Source of the DNA: Alistipes sp.
GTDB taxonomy: Bacteria; Bacteroidota; Bacteroidia; Bacteroidales; Rikenellaceae
Length of the DNA: 54,379 bases
Direction: 5' to 3'
Assembly: GCA_017631255.1 (NCBI GenBank)
Contig: JAGBTP010000027.1
Span: 1 to 54,379 of the forward strand
Under the pieces are notes generated by a model. The model saw only the letters and a program-made list of their open reading frames with translations. It was not told where the DNA came from and did no database searches. The number at the start of each line of letters is the position of its first letter. Position 1 is the first letter of the stretch. Position numbers and translations under genes: made by a program. Below are positions 9,246-17,396 of this stretch, piece after piece.

Positions 9246-10847
9246 TTAGTTAGCAAACTGACGGATGTCGATAATACGAGGCTCCGTGCCGCTATTAGGC
9301 CATATAATGTGGTCGTCCTCGCCGTTGATGAGCAGGTAGCGCGAGCCAGCGCCCATCCAATCCTGCGAGTAGGTGATGCCAAAGCGCGCAACACCCGTAT
9401 AGTCCGCCGTAGTTGGTATCACCAAGATGTTGTACCAGCCGTGCATAGCAACGAGCTTCGAGCCATCCCTAAGCGATGGGTCGGCAACCGAGGTCTCGGT
9501 GGTGTAGACCAACTCGCGTGTCATAGCATCGATCTCCTTGTACACCCTAATCTCGCAACGATCCGATGCAGTGCGCAGCGTAGGCAACCAGGTCTGGCCG
9601 ATAGGGCCAAGCATCTGGAACCAGCACGAGAAGGCTCCCTTCTCCGCTACGATATTGCCAGCCTCGTTAGGCGCAGTGTAGTACATCTGAGGCTCATCTG
9701 GGAAAATATCGTTCGACGAGTCGCCATCGCGTGTCGCCGAGTCGGGAAGTACAGGGTTGTGGTAGTTCGGGTAGTCGAAGTAGTGCACCCACTCCCAATT
9801 ATCGCTGCGCTCCCAATCTGCCACCTCGTAGTTGAGCACCAAGCCACCCGTATTTACCTGCGTGATGCGGAAGCGGTAGATGGTGTTACGCACGATGTTC
9901 GACACCTCACCCGTAGGGCGACCTGCCGTATGTGCTCTAAACTGCAACGCATCGGGGAAGCTATGCAATGCCGAGTTGTAGCTTACATTTACCGATATCT
10001 TCGACTCAAAGTCGGTAAACAAAGAGTTGTCGTACTCAGGCAAGTAGATGATAAACTTACGCCCCGCCTCAACCTCGGTGAGTGCGTGAGCATCGGTATG
10101 CAACGAGCGGTAGCTGCGGAAAACAGCGTCACGATCGAGCGCCGTAGTGTTCTCTGTACTATCCCATCCCGCTGGAAGGACATAGCCCTGACGATTGTGG
10201 TAGTTAATCGAGGCGCTCTCTATAAGGCATCCCGACAGAGCCTCGTCAACAATAACCTCAACCTTAGCCACAGCGCGAAGCAATGAGATGACGCCAAGCT
10301 GCTGCACCCTATCGTTCACAAGGTCAGTAATGTCGACCTGCTTAACGCCCCACATAGGTATAGCGCCAGTGGTCATATCCAGGTCGTCATACTCGTACAT
10401 AATGGCAGCATTATCGCCCGCATCGGCATTGGCGTAGACCATAAATTTATACTCTGGCTTCGAGCCCGCCTCAAGCTCTGCCACATCGTTGAGCAGCGCA
10501 ACGGGCACCTTACCACTAAACTGGTAGCGGCTACCCTCCTCGTTTATAGGCCAATATACCAAGCTCTCCACATCGCCGATATGGCGGTTGTCGGTGGTAA
10601 ATATCGCAACACTAAGGCTTTCGGGCAGGATTCTATTCTCGAAGCTTGTGCCCAACTCATCCGTCGGCACAACATCGCCCCACGAGGCACGCGTAGCACT
10701 CGGAGCGTCGATGGCAAGCACGAAATTCACGCTGTGCGGCTCGTCGAACGAGGGGCAGCTGCCACTCTCGAAGATCGAGTTGCACGCAACGAGCGTAAAG
10801 GCGCACAAGGCCATACACAATATCTTAATTCTATCTCTCATAGCCAT
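9246..10847 (-). CDS. Fimbrial minor subunit lipoprotein (FimC/Mfa3-like)
   Basis: This 533-aa lipoprotein (lipobox LVAC, Cys22) has 'SATRASWGD' just after the signal, 'LSVAIFTTDNRHIG', 'SLLRAVAKVEVIVDEAL' and 'IVRNTIYRFRITQV'. These are the usual landmarks of Bacteroidales fimbrillin-family accessory subunits. It lies 15 bases after the anchor gene and 11 bases before the next subunit. The product is expected on the cell surface as a minor shaft or tip component. Starts at 10847 and 10841 are equally possible. A C-terminal segment after about residue 370 has no recognisable motif. Confidence 0.7.
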   Translation of the reverse strand: MAMRDRIKILCMALCAFTLVACNSIFESGSCPSFDEPHSVNFVLAIDAPSATRASWGDVVPTDELGTSFENRILPESLSVAIFTTDNRHIGDVESLVYWPINEEGSRYQFSGKVPVALLNDVAELEAGSKPEYKFMVYANADAGDNAAIMYEYDDLDMTTGAIPMWGVKQVDITDLVNDRVQQLGVISLLRAVAKVEVIVDEALSGCLIESASINYHNRQGYVLPAGWDSTENTTALDRDAVFRSYRSLHTDAHALTEVEAGRKFIIYLPEYDNSLFTDFESKISVNVSYNSALHSFPDALQFRAHTAGRPTGEVSNIVRNTIYRFRITQVNTGGLVLNYEVADWERSDNWEWVHYFDYPNYHNPVLPDSATRDGDSSNDIFPDEPQMYYTAPNEAGNIVAEKGAFSCWFQMLGPIGQTWLPTLRTASDRCEIRVYKEIDAMTRELVYTTETSVADPSLRDGSKLVAMHGWYNILVIPTTADYTGVARFGITYSQDWMGAGSRYLLINGEDDHIIWPNSGTEPRIIDIRQFAN

Positions 10848-10862
10848 TTAGATTCGAGGTTA

Positions 10863-11906
10863 TTAGAGAATATCGTTGTTAAGCACCACCCTCCACGAAT
10901 TGACGATAATGCTTGCCGAAAGCCAATCGCCATCCTCATCGAGGAAAAAGGTCATATTATACTCGTCCTGACGGTCGAGGTACTCCTGGTTGGTCATATC
11001 CTTGTTGTAGTTACCCTTGACAAGCAGCGCATAGTCCGCAACAGGGATGGCCATCACAACCTTATCCTCCTCGATATTGCGGATGGTGAGGATTGGGCTA
11101 CGGCCGTCAATCATACGATTAGTGGTGAACTCAGCAACTACGACAGACACCGCATCTGAGCGCGTTACGCCATTAGTGCCATAGTCGGGGGCAACATCTG
11201 CCGAACCCGAGGTGATGCTCCAAGGCTGGTACTCAACGCCGCCGTTGGCAAGCACCGCATTATCCCAATCGAGGAGCGAGTTATCGTCCGTAATGGCGAA
11301 GCTAAACTTATCCGCTACGAGCGTGTCGGACATCTGCTGCAACACGATGCGCACCACATTGGTATCCTTAACGAGCGACATAGTCTCGGTAAAGGTGCCT
11401 GGCTCCGAGGTATAATCGAGCACCATAGCGCCGTGGTAGAGGGGCAACAAGTCGCTCTCAACGGTGGCAACACCTGCCTTTGAGACGGTGCGCATAGCCA
11501 CCTGAAGCTCCTCCTTGCGTGTTGTGCCCACCTCGACATTTGCCAAGAGGTCGAATGACTCCTCGTTCATAAGTCCTGCCCACGCAACGAGCTCATACTT
11601 ACCACTCTCAAGCTCGAGAGGCATTGCGAAATTGTCGGCCGCAAGCTTGGCCTTATCGCTCTCAACAGCATACTCGACGAGCGTGTCGTTCTGGTCGAAC
11701 ACGAAGAGTGCAACGGAGTTAACCTCGTTGGCAAAGGCGTCGGCATACTTCATATTATAGTCATACTTAAACTCGATGTTGTAGTATGTACCGCAATCGC
11801 CCTCACCATTAAAGATGAAGCCCTCGTTACACGAGCTGGTCGACATCGCTGCAAAAAGTGTTGCCAGCATAAAGCTCCACTTACAAAACTTAGTCTGGGT
11901 CATCAT
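10863..11906 (-). CDS. FimB/Mfa2-family fimbrial anchor subunit
   Basis: This 347-aa lipoprotein (lipobox STSSC, Cys26) has the size and layout of the FimB/Mfa2 family, which anchors the fimbrial shaft in the outer membrane and limits its length. Visible landmarks are 'VNSVALFVFDQNDTLV', 'LESGKYELVAWAGL', 'TNVVRIVLQQM' and a C-terminal strand ending in WRVVLNNDIL. It follows the major fimbrillin gene, the order seen in the mfa1-mfa2 and fimA-fimB loci, but with a 279-base gap that holds a terminator. That would lower its expression relative to the shaft subunit. Confidence 0.8.
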   Translation of the reverse strand: MMTQTKFCKWSFMLATLFAAMSTSSCNEGFIFNGEGDCGTYYNIEFKYDYNMKYADAFANEVNSVALFVFDQNDTLVEYAVESDKAKLAADNFAMPLELESGKYELVAWAGLMNEESFDLLANVEVGTTRKEELQVAMRTVSKAGVATVESDLLPLYHGAMVLDYTSEPGTFTETMSLVKDTNVVRIVLQQMSDTLVADKFSFAITDDNSLLDWDNAVLANGGVEYQPWSITSGSADVAPDYGTNGVTRSDAVSVVVAEFTTNRMIDGRSPILTIRNIEEDKVVMAIPVADYALLVKGNYNKDMTNQEYLDRQDEYNMTFFLDEDGDWLSASIIVNSWRVVLNNDIL

Positions 11907-12103
11907 TGTTCCTATTTTTTATGTTTTACTTATTCTCTTTAGTCTTAGGGTGCTACCCTGCTATATATCTTTTCACCCGTACGGGGGTATATTCGTCATT
12001 GGTGGGAGAGACCTGCGCTATGCTCCGCTCTCCGATGTGGCACCTCTCTCTGCACCGATGCCCAAGTGCGCTTTCCAAAAGCTGCTAATGTTATACTTCG
12101 ACT

Positions 12104-12146
12104 TAAAAAAAATTGGGGTCGCAACGAGTCGTGCGCTACGACCCCA
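12104..12146 (-). terminator. Terminator between major fimbrillin and anchor genes
   Basis: On the minus strand an 8-bp stem TGGGGTCG/CGACCCCA with a 17-base loop is followed by eight Ts. It lies 40 bases past the stop of the major fimbrillin gene. Partial read-through would give excess shaft subunit over anchor and tip subunits. The next 170 bases up to the anchor gene hold no clear promoter. Confidence 0.75.
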
Positions 12147-12185
12147 GAGGTTTACTTAGTTGTTTTTCTTTGCTTTACGCGTTGC

Positions 12186-13706
12186 TTACTCGAGGGTTAC
12201 ATCGTATGATACCACTCTCCAAGAGAGAACCTCGATCTCTGCTGAGATGTATGTCTCCTTGTCGGTAGGCTTCACAGGTACAACCTGAAGCGATGGGTCG
12301 TAAACAGGAGTACCCCAACCCTTAACACCGTTGATTGCCACCTTGTAGCTGTGGTTACGGATGATGCCGTACTCGCCCACGGTGCCGGTAGTACCGAGGT
12401 GCTTGACATCAGCGTAGTAGTATGTCATACCACTCTTCCACACCTTAGCAGGCTCAACAGAAGCAAGAACTGCGTTTGCGTCAACTGGAGTGTAGTTGGT
12501 ACCGTCGAACGAGAACCAGTTAGTTGCGTCTACGCCATCAGCGAGCTGGAACACCACCTCATAGCTCTCAGCGCCCGCAGCACCAGCCACGCACTTAATC
12601 TGTGAATCGTCGATAGAGGTATATGTGCTCGCACCGTCGAAGTGCATAAGCTTAGTCTTGAGGGTAGGAGCTACCGCAACCAAGAGAGCCTCCTCACCAA
12701 CATAGTTAGTACCGTACCACTGAGCGATCTCCAACGCATTGCCGTCAACATCCTGCAACTGAGCCGCCACAACATAAGTAGCACGCGCACCCACCTGCTC
12801 ACCGAGGTACTCAACAGTAGCATCGCTATTGGTAAGGTCGTTGTACGCAACATTGTTGTCAACAGCCGCCGCTACACTCTTAGATGCCCAGTATGAACGG
12901 AAGTAAGGAGCGTCGTTCCATACGAAACCGAGGGCTGCATCAGTCCAAGTTGGGTCGATGCTCTTCACATAGTATGACTCGCTCTGGTTGCCGATAACAT
13001 CCCAACCCATAACCTTAGCATACACAGCGCTATCGCCAAGCTTAACACCTGTATCGAACGCAGTAGCACCAGCAGCCACATTGAGCTTTGCGGTTGTGCG
13101 CTCAACATATACCTTCACAGGGTTAGCCAAAGCCTTGTCGGCAGTAGTCTGGAAGTTGTCGATAGTGAGCTCAGTAGCATCAACCTGAACACCCGCAGCG
13201 TTAGCATATACCGAGTTAGTCATAATGAAGTTAGCACCCGATGTATGGCCTACGGTTGTGAGGTTGTTCTTGAGGTCGTTGAGCGAGCAGCTCGCAGTGC
13301 CCTGATAGTTAACCACAGCAACAACCTTTGCTGGGAACTGACCCTTATACTTCTCGATAACGAGTACAGGGTCGGTCATAGACTCGATGTTAGGCGCCTG
13401 AGTTGAGCCATTGTCCTGCACCTGAACATAGAAGTAGTTGCCATTGGCGTTTACATTGAAGGCATTGCCCGCAGCGTCGAAGAAGTAGAATGTAGCGCTC
13501 TCGACAAACTGCTCAGCAGCTGTGCCATCCTCGTACTGGCCACCCTCAACGCGTGTCACATCGTCAGCCGACTTGAGGTCAATAGCCAAATAGCCCTTAT
13601 CTGCACCTACACCAGCCTGAGGGTCATTCTGAGGCGCCTCAGTCTTCTCTGAGCAAGCTACGCAGCCCATAGCTGCAAGAGCCAAAAAGAAATACTTAGT
13701 CTTCAT
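12186..13706 (-). CDS. Major fimbrillin (Mfa1/FimA-type shaft subunit)
   Basis: This 506-aa lipoprotein has lipobox CVAC (Cys18) and a mature start rich in D and E. 'VESATFYFFDAAGNAF', 'VEKYKGQFPAKVVAVVNY' and 'VYVERTTAKLNVAAG' match the N-terminal fimbrillin domain. The C-terminus has 'YGIIRNHSYKVAINGVKGWGTPV' (in parts) and 'ISAEIEVLSWRVVSYDV', the Mfa1-type C-terminal domain whose last strand is used for polymerisation. Known family members are lipidated, cut after an Arg by a surface protease, then assembled by strand exchange. Arg52 in the DVTRVEG segment is a possible cut site here (inference). The gene follows the DUF3868 protein by 53 bases and is followed by its own terminator, fitting high expression. 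Confidence 0.88.
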   Translation of the reverse strand: MKTKYFFLALAAMGCVACSEKTEAPQNDPQAGVGADKGYLAIDLKSADDVTRVEGGQYEDGTAAEQFVESATFYFFDAAGNAFNVNANGNYFYVQVQDNGSTQAPNIESMTDPVLVIEKYKGQFPAKVVAVVNYQGTASCSLNDLKNNLTTVGHTSGANFIMTNSVYANAAGVQVDATELTIDNFQTTADKALANPVKVYVERTTAKLNVAAGATAFDTGVKLGDSAVYAKVMGWDVIGNQSESYYVKSIDPTWTDAALGFVWNDAPYFRSYWASKSVAAAVDNNVAYNDLTNSDATVEYLGEQVGARATYVVAAQLQDVDGNALEIAQWYGTNYVGEEALLVAVAPTLKTKLMHFDGASTYTSIDDSQIKCVAGAAGAESYEVVFQLADGVDATNWFSFDGTNYTPVDANAVLASVEPAKVWKSGMTYYYADVKHLGTTGTVGEYGIIRNHSYKVAINGVKGWGTPVYDPSLQVVPVKPTDKETYISAEIEVLSWRVVSYDVTLE

Positions 13707-13759
13707 AAAGTTTTTAGTTTTACAATTAATAGTCGTTCTATTTTTAGGTTTTAAGTTTG

Positions 13760-15196
13760 TTATCTCTTTGCGCGTGTCACCTTCCAGTGGTTGCTCACCG
13801 CCTCGTAGACTGCGGCAGCCTCATCGACACCCTGCTTGATAGCCTCCTCGAGGTGAGGCAATGCCTCGGAGTAGTTCTCCTGGAGCACCTCGATGCAACC
13901 ACGCGAGAAGTGTACCTCAGGCATATCGCCCGCCTTATCGAGGTAGCGCATTGCACGCTTGTAGTCACCCTTATCCATTGCTGAGTTAGCGGCATTGAAG
14001 TTGGCCACTGCATCGTTTGGATACATACGCACCGCAATCTCCCATAGCTCGTCAAGCTCCGTGCTTCCCACCTCGTAGGTCTCGGCAAGGATGTAGAACT
14101 CCTCGAGCGAGAGCTTCTGTGGCGCTGTGTTCATAATCTCCTCAATCTCCCGAGGGTTGCTATACTGACGCACCTCGTACTGCACTACATAGTCCGAGTG
14201 ACGGAGCGATGGATAGCAGTAGTCGTAGAGGAACTGGTAATCCTCAGGGTACTCACTCTTGATGCGCCACTCCTTGATGTCGGCATCCTCGTCCTTGCGG
14301 ATAATAGAGAGGATAGCGCTCTTATTACGGATATTGTGCGATGCCACGACGAAGCGCTCAAGACCCGCCCAATCCTCTGGCTCATAAGATGTTGTAATGA
14401 AGTCCTCGTCGAAGTTATAGAGCTGCTCGACATACTCCTTCAACGCCTCGGTACGGCCCTTAGCCAAGCGCGTGTTGTTCAAGTATGAACTCTCAGGCGA
14501 AGCGTAGCCCTTGATAGAGATAGCCGTAATTGTAGCATCGCTATCACCCTTGATTGAGTCGATGGTGCTGGTAATCTTACTCAGCTCAGCGATGTTGTTG
14601 CGGTAGTCGGGACGGATGTCCATCTTGCTAACGGGGAAGTCAACAAAGGCGCTGCCGCTGAGCTCGCGCACCTTGCTCTTCTCTGCCTGAGGGCGGAGGT
14701 AGAGCAGTATAGGACGGTATGGCTCGAGAGGAAAGCGGTCAACAAGGATTGCACCCTCACGACCAAGCTCTATATTATTACAGCCGCAGTCCGAGCGCTC
14801 GAAGACAAGCTGACAGCCATCCATCCAACTCTCGAATGGCACCATCGCGTGGTAGGCCACCACATCGGGCACCTCGTTGCTGCGAAACACGATATCCTCG
14901 CCATCGGTGAGGACCTTATCCTCGTTACGCAGGTAGTAAAAGTGGCGGTTACGGCCATTGACGCCGATAGACCTGAGCGCCACAGACATCGTATCGCGCA
15001 CGATGTGAGGCGTAAACATCACACTCTGCACACCCTTGACCTTGAGCTCGGCAAAGTTGAGATCCATATCCACCACCACATAGTCGCCACTGCGCTCCAT
15101 AGTGTAGCTCTCAACGGTCACACCCTCAAGGCTCTGCGCCTCGGCTACCGACACACCGGTCAGCATCGCCGCAAGTATTGTTAGAAATCGTTTCAT
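13760..15196 (-). CDS. DUF3868/OmpA-like protein with C-terminal TPRs, fimbrial operon
   Basis: This 478-aa secreted protein has a signal peptide ending near SVAEAQ. The N-terminal 170 residues are beta-rich with paired cysteines (CGCN), like DUF3868. The middle has an OmpA-like peptidoglycan-binding pattern: GYASPESSYLNNTRLAKGR then ALKEYV. The last 100 residues hold TPR-like helices (NFNAANSAMDKGDYKRAMRYLDKA and a second unit). DUF3575-DUF3868 pairs commonly precede fimbrillin genes in Bacteroidales and are thought to support fimbrial biogenesis or anchor it to the wall. It starts 12 bases after the DUF3575 gene stop, so they are co-translated or closely coupled. Confidence 0.8.
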   Translation of the reverse strand: MKRFLTILAAMLTGVSVAEAQSLEGVTVESYTMERSGDYVVVDMDLNFAELKVKGVQSVMFTPHIVRDTMSVALRSIGVNGRNRHFYYLRNEDKVLTDGEDIVFRSNEVPDVVAYHAMVPFESWMDGCQLVFERSDCGCNNIELGREGAILVDRFPLEPYRPILLYLRPQAEKSKVRELSGSAFVDFPVSKMDIRPDYRNNIAELSKITSTIDSIKGDSDATITAISIKGYASPESSYLNNTRLAKGRTEALKEYVEQLYNFDEDFITTSYEPEDWAGLERFVVASHNIRNKSAILSIIRKDEDADIKEWRIKSEYPEDYQFLYDYCYPSLRHSDYVVQYEVRQYSNPREIEEIMNTAPQKLSLEEFYILAETYEVGSTELDELWEIAVRMYPNDAVANFNAANSAMDKGDYKRAMRYLDKAGDMPEVHFSRGCIEVLQENYSEALPHLEEAIKQGVDEAAAVYEAVSNHWKVTRAKR

Positions 15197-15208
15197 CGGT
15201 CGTAGTTC

Positions 15209-15790
15209 TTAAAATAGATATACCAAATTTACCGCCGCCTTCGTAAGGCCTACATAGTGGTGGTCACCCGAGCCAACCTTACGGCCACAACCCGTACACT
15301 GATAGCGGTCGTAGTTCAGGTAGGTGTAACCTACGCCCACCTCGAGCTCCAGATTCCAGTGCTTGCCAAGGATAAAGGCATAACCGTAGGCCACACCTGC
15401 TCCGATGCCATAACCCTGGTAGCGCTCCTCGGATAGCTTCGAGAAGTCGGTGCCCAGAAAGCTGATATTATTCTTTATGCCACCCACATTGTATATGCTT
15501 CCAATGGCGTGGAAGCCGATAAAGTGACGCGAAAAGCGGTCACAGAACCAATACCTCGCCTCTGGCTGGGCAAGGATATGGCGCCACTTAGCATTCTCGT
15601 TGATATCCCAGGCGTTGAGGTTACCAGAGATGTCGAGCGTCCACTTTGGAGCCAAGCCCACCTCCACGCCGAGGTTAACGGTCGCAGTAGCATCGTAGAG
15701 CAGGTTGGTCTTGATGGCGACATCCTGAGCCTTGACACCCATCGTGCAGAGTATGCCAAAGAGCAAAGGGATGAAGTTTCTAAGTTTCAT
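15209..15790 (-). CDS. DUF3575 outer-membrane beta-barrel protein, first gene of fimbrial operon
   Basis: This 193-aa protein has a signal peptide ending at KAQ. It has the DUF3575 signature: 'DVAIKTNLLYDATATVNLGVEVGL', 'WTLDISGNLNAWDIN', 'WRHILAQPEARYWFC' (each in short parts), a glycine-rich barrel and a C-terminal aromatic (YLF) typical of outer-membrane proteins. The start at 15790 leaves a standard signal peptide; an ATG at 15796 adds two residues. It is the promoter-proximal gene of the fimbrial operon, with a leader of about 200 bases. Confidence 0.82.
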   Translation of the reverse strand: MKLRNFIPLLFGILCTMGVKAQDVAIKTNLLYDATATVNLGVEVGLAPKWTLDISGNLNAWDINENAKWRHILAQPEARYWFCDRFSRHFIGFHAIGSIYNVGGIKNNISFLGTDFSKLSEERYQGYGIGAGVAYGYAFILGKHWNLELEVGVGYTYLNYDRYQCTGCGRKVGSGDHHYVGLTKAAVNLVYLF

Positions 15791-15841
15791 AACCATTATT
15801 AGTTTAGTATTTATTTAAGCCTATTTGTAGTAACACACCTA

Positions 15842-15871
15842 TAATTCTCATTCGTCTAATTCTCATTCGTC
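15842..15871. repeat. Tandem 15-bp duplication in fimbrial leader
   Basis: TAATTCTCATTCGTC occurs twice with no spacer, at 15842-15856 and 15857-15871, inside the predicted 5' leader of the fimbrial transcript. Confidence 0.85.
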
Positions 15872-15999
15872 GGGCACCACCCCGCTCCTTATCATCTCGG
15901 TTGACCACATCTCAAAACATCAACCAAGTTCAATCTTTTACCCAAACATTAGCACTTTTATTCGCCTTAAGTATGAGTTTTTTATTCATCTATCGACTG

Positions 16000-16030
16000 C
16001 AAACATAGAGTAAAAAAATCATTTTTGCAA
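16000..16030 (-). promoter_or_regulatory. Fimbrial operon promoter (Bacteroidales -33/-7)
   Basis: On the minus strand TATGTTTG (16007-16000) fits the TAnnTTTG -7 consensus. A TTG (16030-16028) lies exactly 20 bases upstream, the normal -33 spacing. Transcription would start near 15993. Confidence 0.6.
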
Positions 16031-16491
16031 TAGGCGTATGCAACTTTGTTGTTATATATTCTTTTTTTAGATACATTACTTTTTTAGCCAAATCCTCACC
16101 AAACAATCCCAAACGGGGGACTAAAATAATCATATTAATTATATCTATTTTTATGATTTTTATCGCTCATAACACCATTTTCATCAATAAACACCCAACA
16201 GTGCCCATATAGGCAGCTAAGGGCGAAACAAGGAAAGAATATATTATTTTAGTGGTTTTATTTATTGATTTAATGGTTAAATGTCAAATTTTCCCCACGA
16301 AAACCTCATAAATAAAAAATCAATATTTTTCAATTAAACAGCTCTCAAATTGCCGCAAACAGAAAAAAATCCCGCTGCGCGTTATCAACGCATTAATGGA
16401 ATATATCAATAAATGTGGGGGTATGGGCCATATAAAGCAAAATAATTATGCGAATTATATCGCCTTAAAATACATATTTTTGAACTTGTAT

Positions 16492-16528
16492 AAAAAAAAG
16501 AGCTGCCCGCCACTTTCGGCAGACAGCT
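16492..16528 (-). terminator. Terminator of the plug-domain gene
   Basis: On the minus strand AGCTGTCTGCC and GGCGGGCAGCT form an 11-bp stem (two G-U pairs) with a 6-base loop, followed by eight Ts. It lies 40 bases after the stop of the gene ending at 16569. Confidence 0.85.
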
Positions 16529-16568
16529 TCTTACTATAACAGATTGGGCGATTGAACGCCCTACTCAA

Positions 16569-17246
16569 CTATCTCTTTCGCTCGAGCGCCTCCTTGCCCG
16601 TATAAGTCGTCACGAGCACAACGCCATTTACGCCCCTAAAGCCGTACATATTCGAGCTCTTGAGCACCTCAACCGACTTAACATCGTAGATACTGATATA
16701 CTCCAGGCGTGACTCCATACCGTCGCAGAGGATAAGCACCTCCGACGAGCTACCGATGCTATTCTGCGTGCGTAGGCAGAGCTCTCCATTTATATATCTA
16801 AGGCTTGGGCAACACATAAGTATCGCCTCAAGGAGACTCGAGGTACCCATCGTGCGCAGCCTATCGCCCGAAATTCCCGATGTGAAGTCCGTGGTCTCAC
16901 GACGCTTGACATATCCAAAGCCATAGTTCTCAAGCTCCTCCGACGAGTTAACGCTATATGTCTCACCCAGCTCTGTTAGCACGATGCTCATACTTTTGCG
17001 CCCCTCAACAGCTATTAAGATGGTATCCCTGCGACATATAATATATAGCGCATCGTCGGCCTTGACATCTGTAAGGCCGAAGCGACCCTTGCCGTCGGAG
17101 CGCGTAACCTTGTCGCTATCTACGACCTTGATGGTGGCCCTCACGCCCGTACCGTTAATTCGGGTAATCTTACCGTTGAAGGGCTCCTGCGCCGTAGCGA
17201 CGAGGGTGATAAATATTGCAACGAGTGATAGAAACGCGTATCGCAT
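16569..17246 (-). CDS. Secreted TonB-receptor plug-domain protein without barrel
   Basis: This 225-aa protein has a signal peptide ending at ATAQ. Residues of about 22-85 form a CarboxypepD_reg/CnaB-like domain ('RITRINGTGVRATIKVVDSD', 'KGRFGLTDV'). The remainder matches a SusC-type TonB plug: 'LLEAILMCCPSLRY', 'VLILCDGMES', 'DVKSVEVLKSSNMYGFRGVNGVVLVTT'. A normal SusC continues for another 700 residues as a 22-strand barrel, but here the frame ends with KR-rich residues and a terminator follows. So it is either a free-standing plug or a receptor that lost its barrel long ago. No SusD gene is adjacent. Its transcript is separate from the fimbrial operon downstream. Confidence 0.72.
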   Translation of the reverse strand: MRYAFLSLVAIFITLVATAQEPFNGKITRINGTGVRATIKVVDSDKVTRSDGKGRFGLTDVKADDALYIICRRDTILIAVEGRKSMSIVLTELGETYSVNSSEELENYGFGYVKRRETTDFTSGISGDRLRTMGTSSLLEAILMCCPSLRYINGELCLRTQNSIGSSSEVLILCDGMESRLEYISIYDVKSVEVLKSSNMYGFRGVNGVVLVTTYTGKEALERKR

Positions 17247-17345
17247 AGTATCTTATGTTTAATGAAATAATATGTCGTAAAGATAAGTAAAATTTTTGTA
17301 ATTGAAATAAAGTTACGAAAATCGAAATTTCTTAAAAATATTTAT

Positions 17346-17353
17346 TATCTTTG
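17346..17353 (+). promoter_or_regulatory. -7 box for pfp
   Basis: TATCTTTG fits the TAnnTTTG consensus, 43 bases before the ATG at 17397. The -33 region is AT-rich without a clear TTTG. Confidence 0.5.
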
Positions 17354-17396
17354 TGGAGCGAATTATCAAAACATTAATAACTAAATATTTCACACT

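Larger units (their letters stand above)
15797..16491. other. AT-rich regulatory gap upstream of the fimbrial operon
   Basis: About 700 bases without a supportable gene. The first 200 bases are the predicted fimbrial leader, with a tandem 15-bp duplication at 15842-15871. Then come the fimbrial promoter near 16000 and a very AT-rich stretch. No inverted repeats flanking the promoter were found, so an invertible switch is not supported. Confidence 0.6.

Noticed and set aside
15797-16491. Invertible fimbrial promoter
   Set aside because: No pair of inverted repeats flanking the promoter was found and no recombinase gene is nearby.
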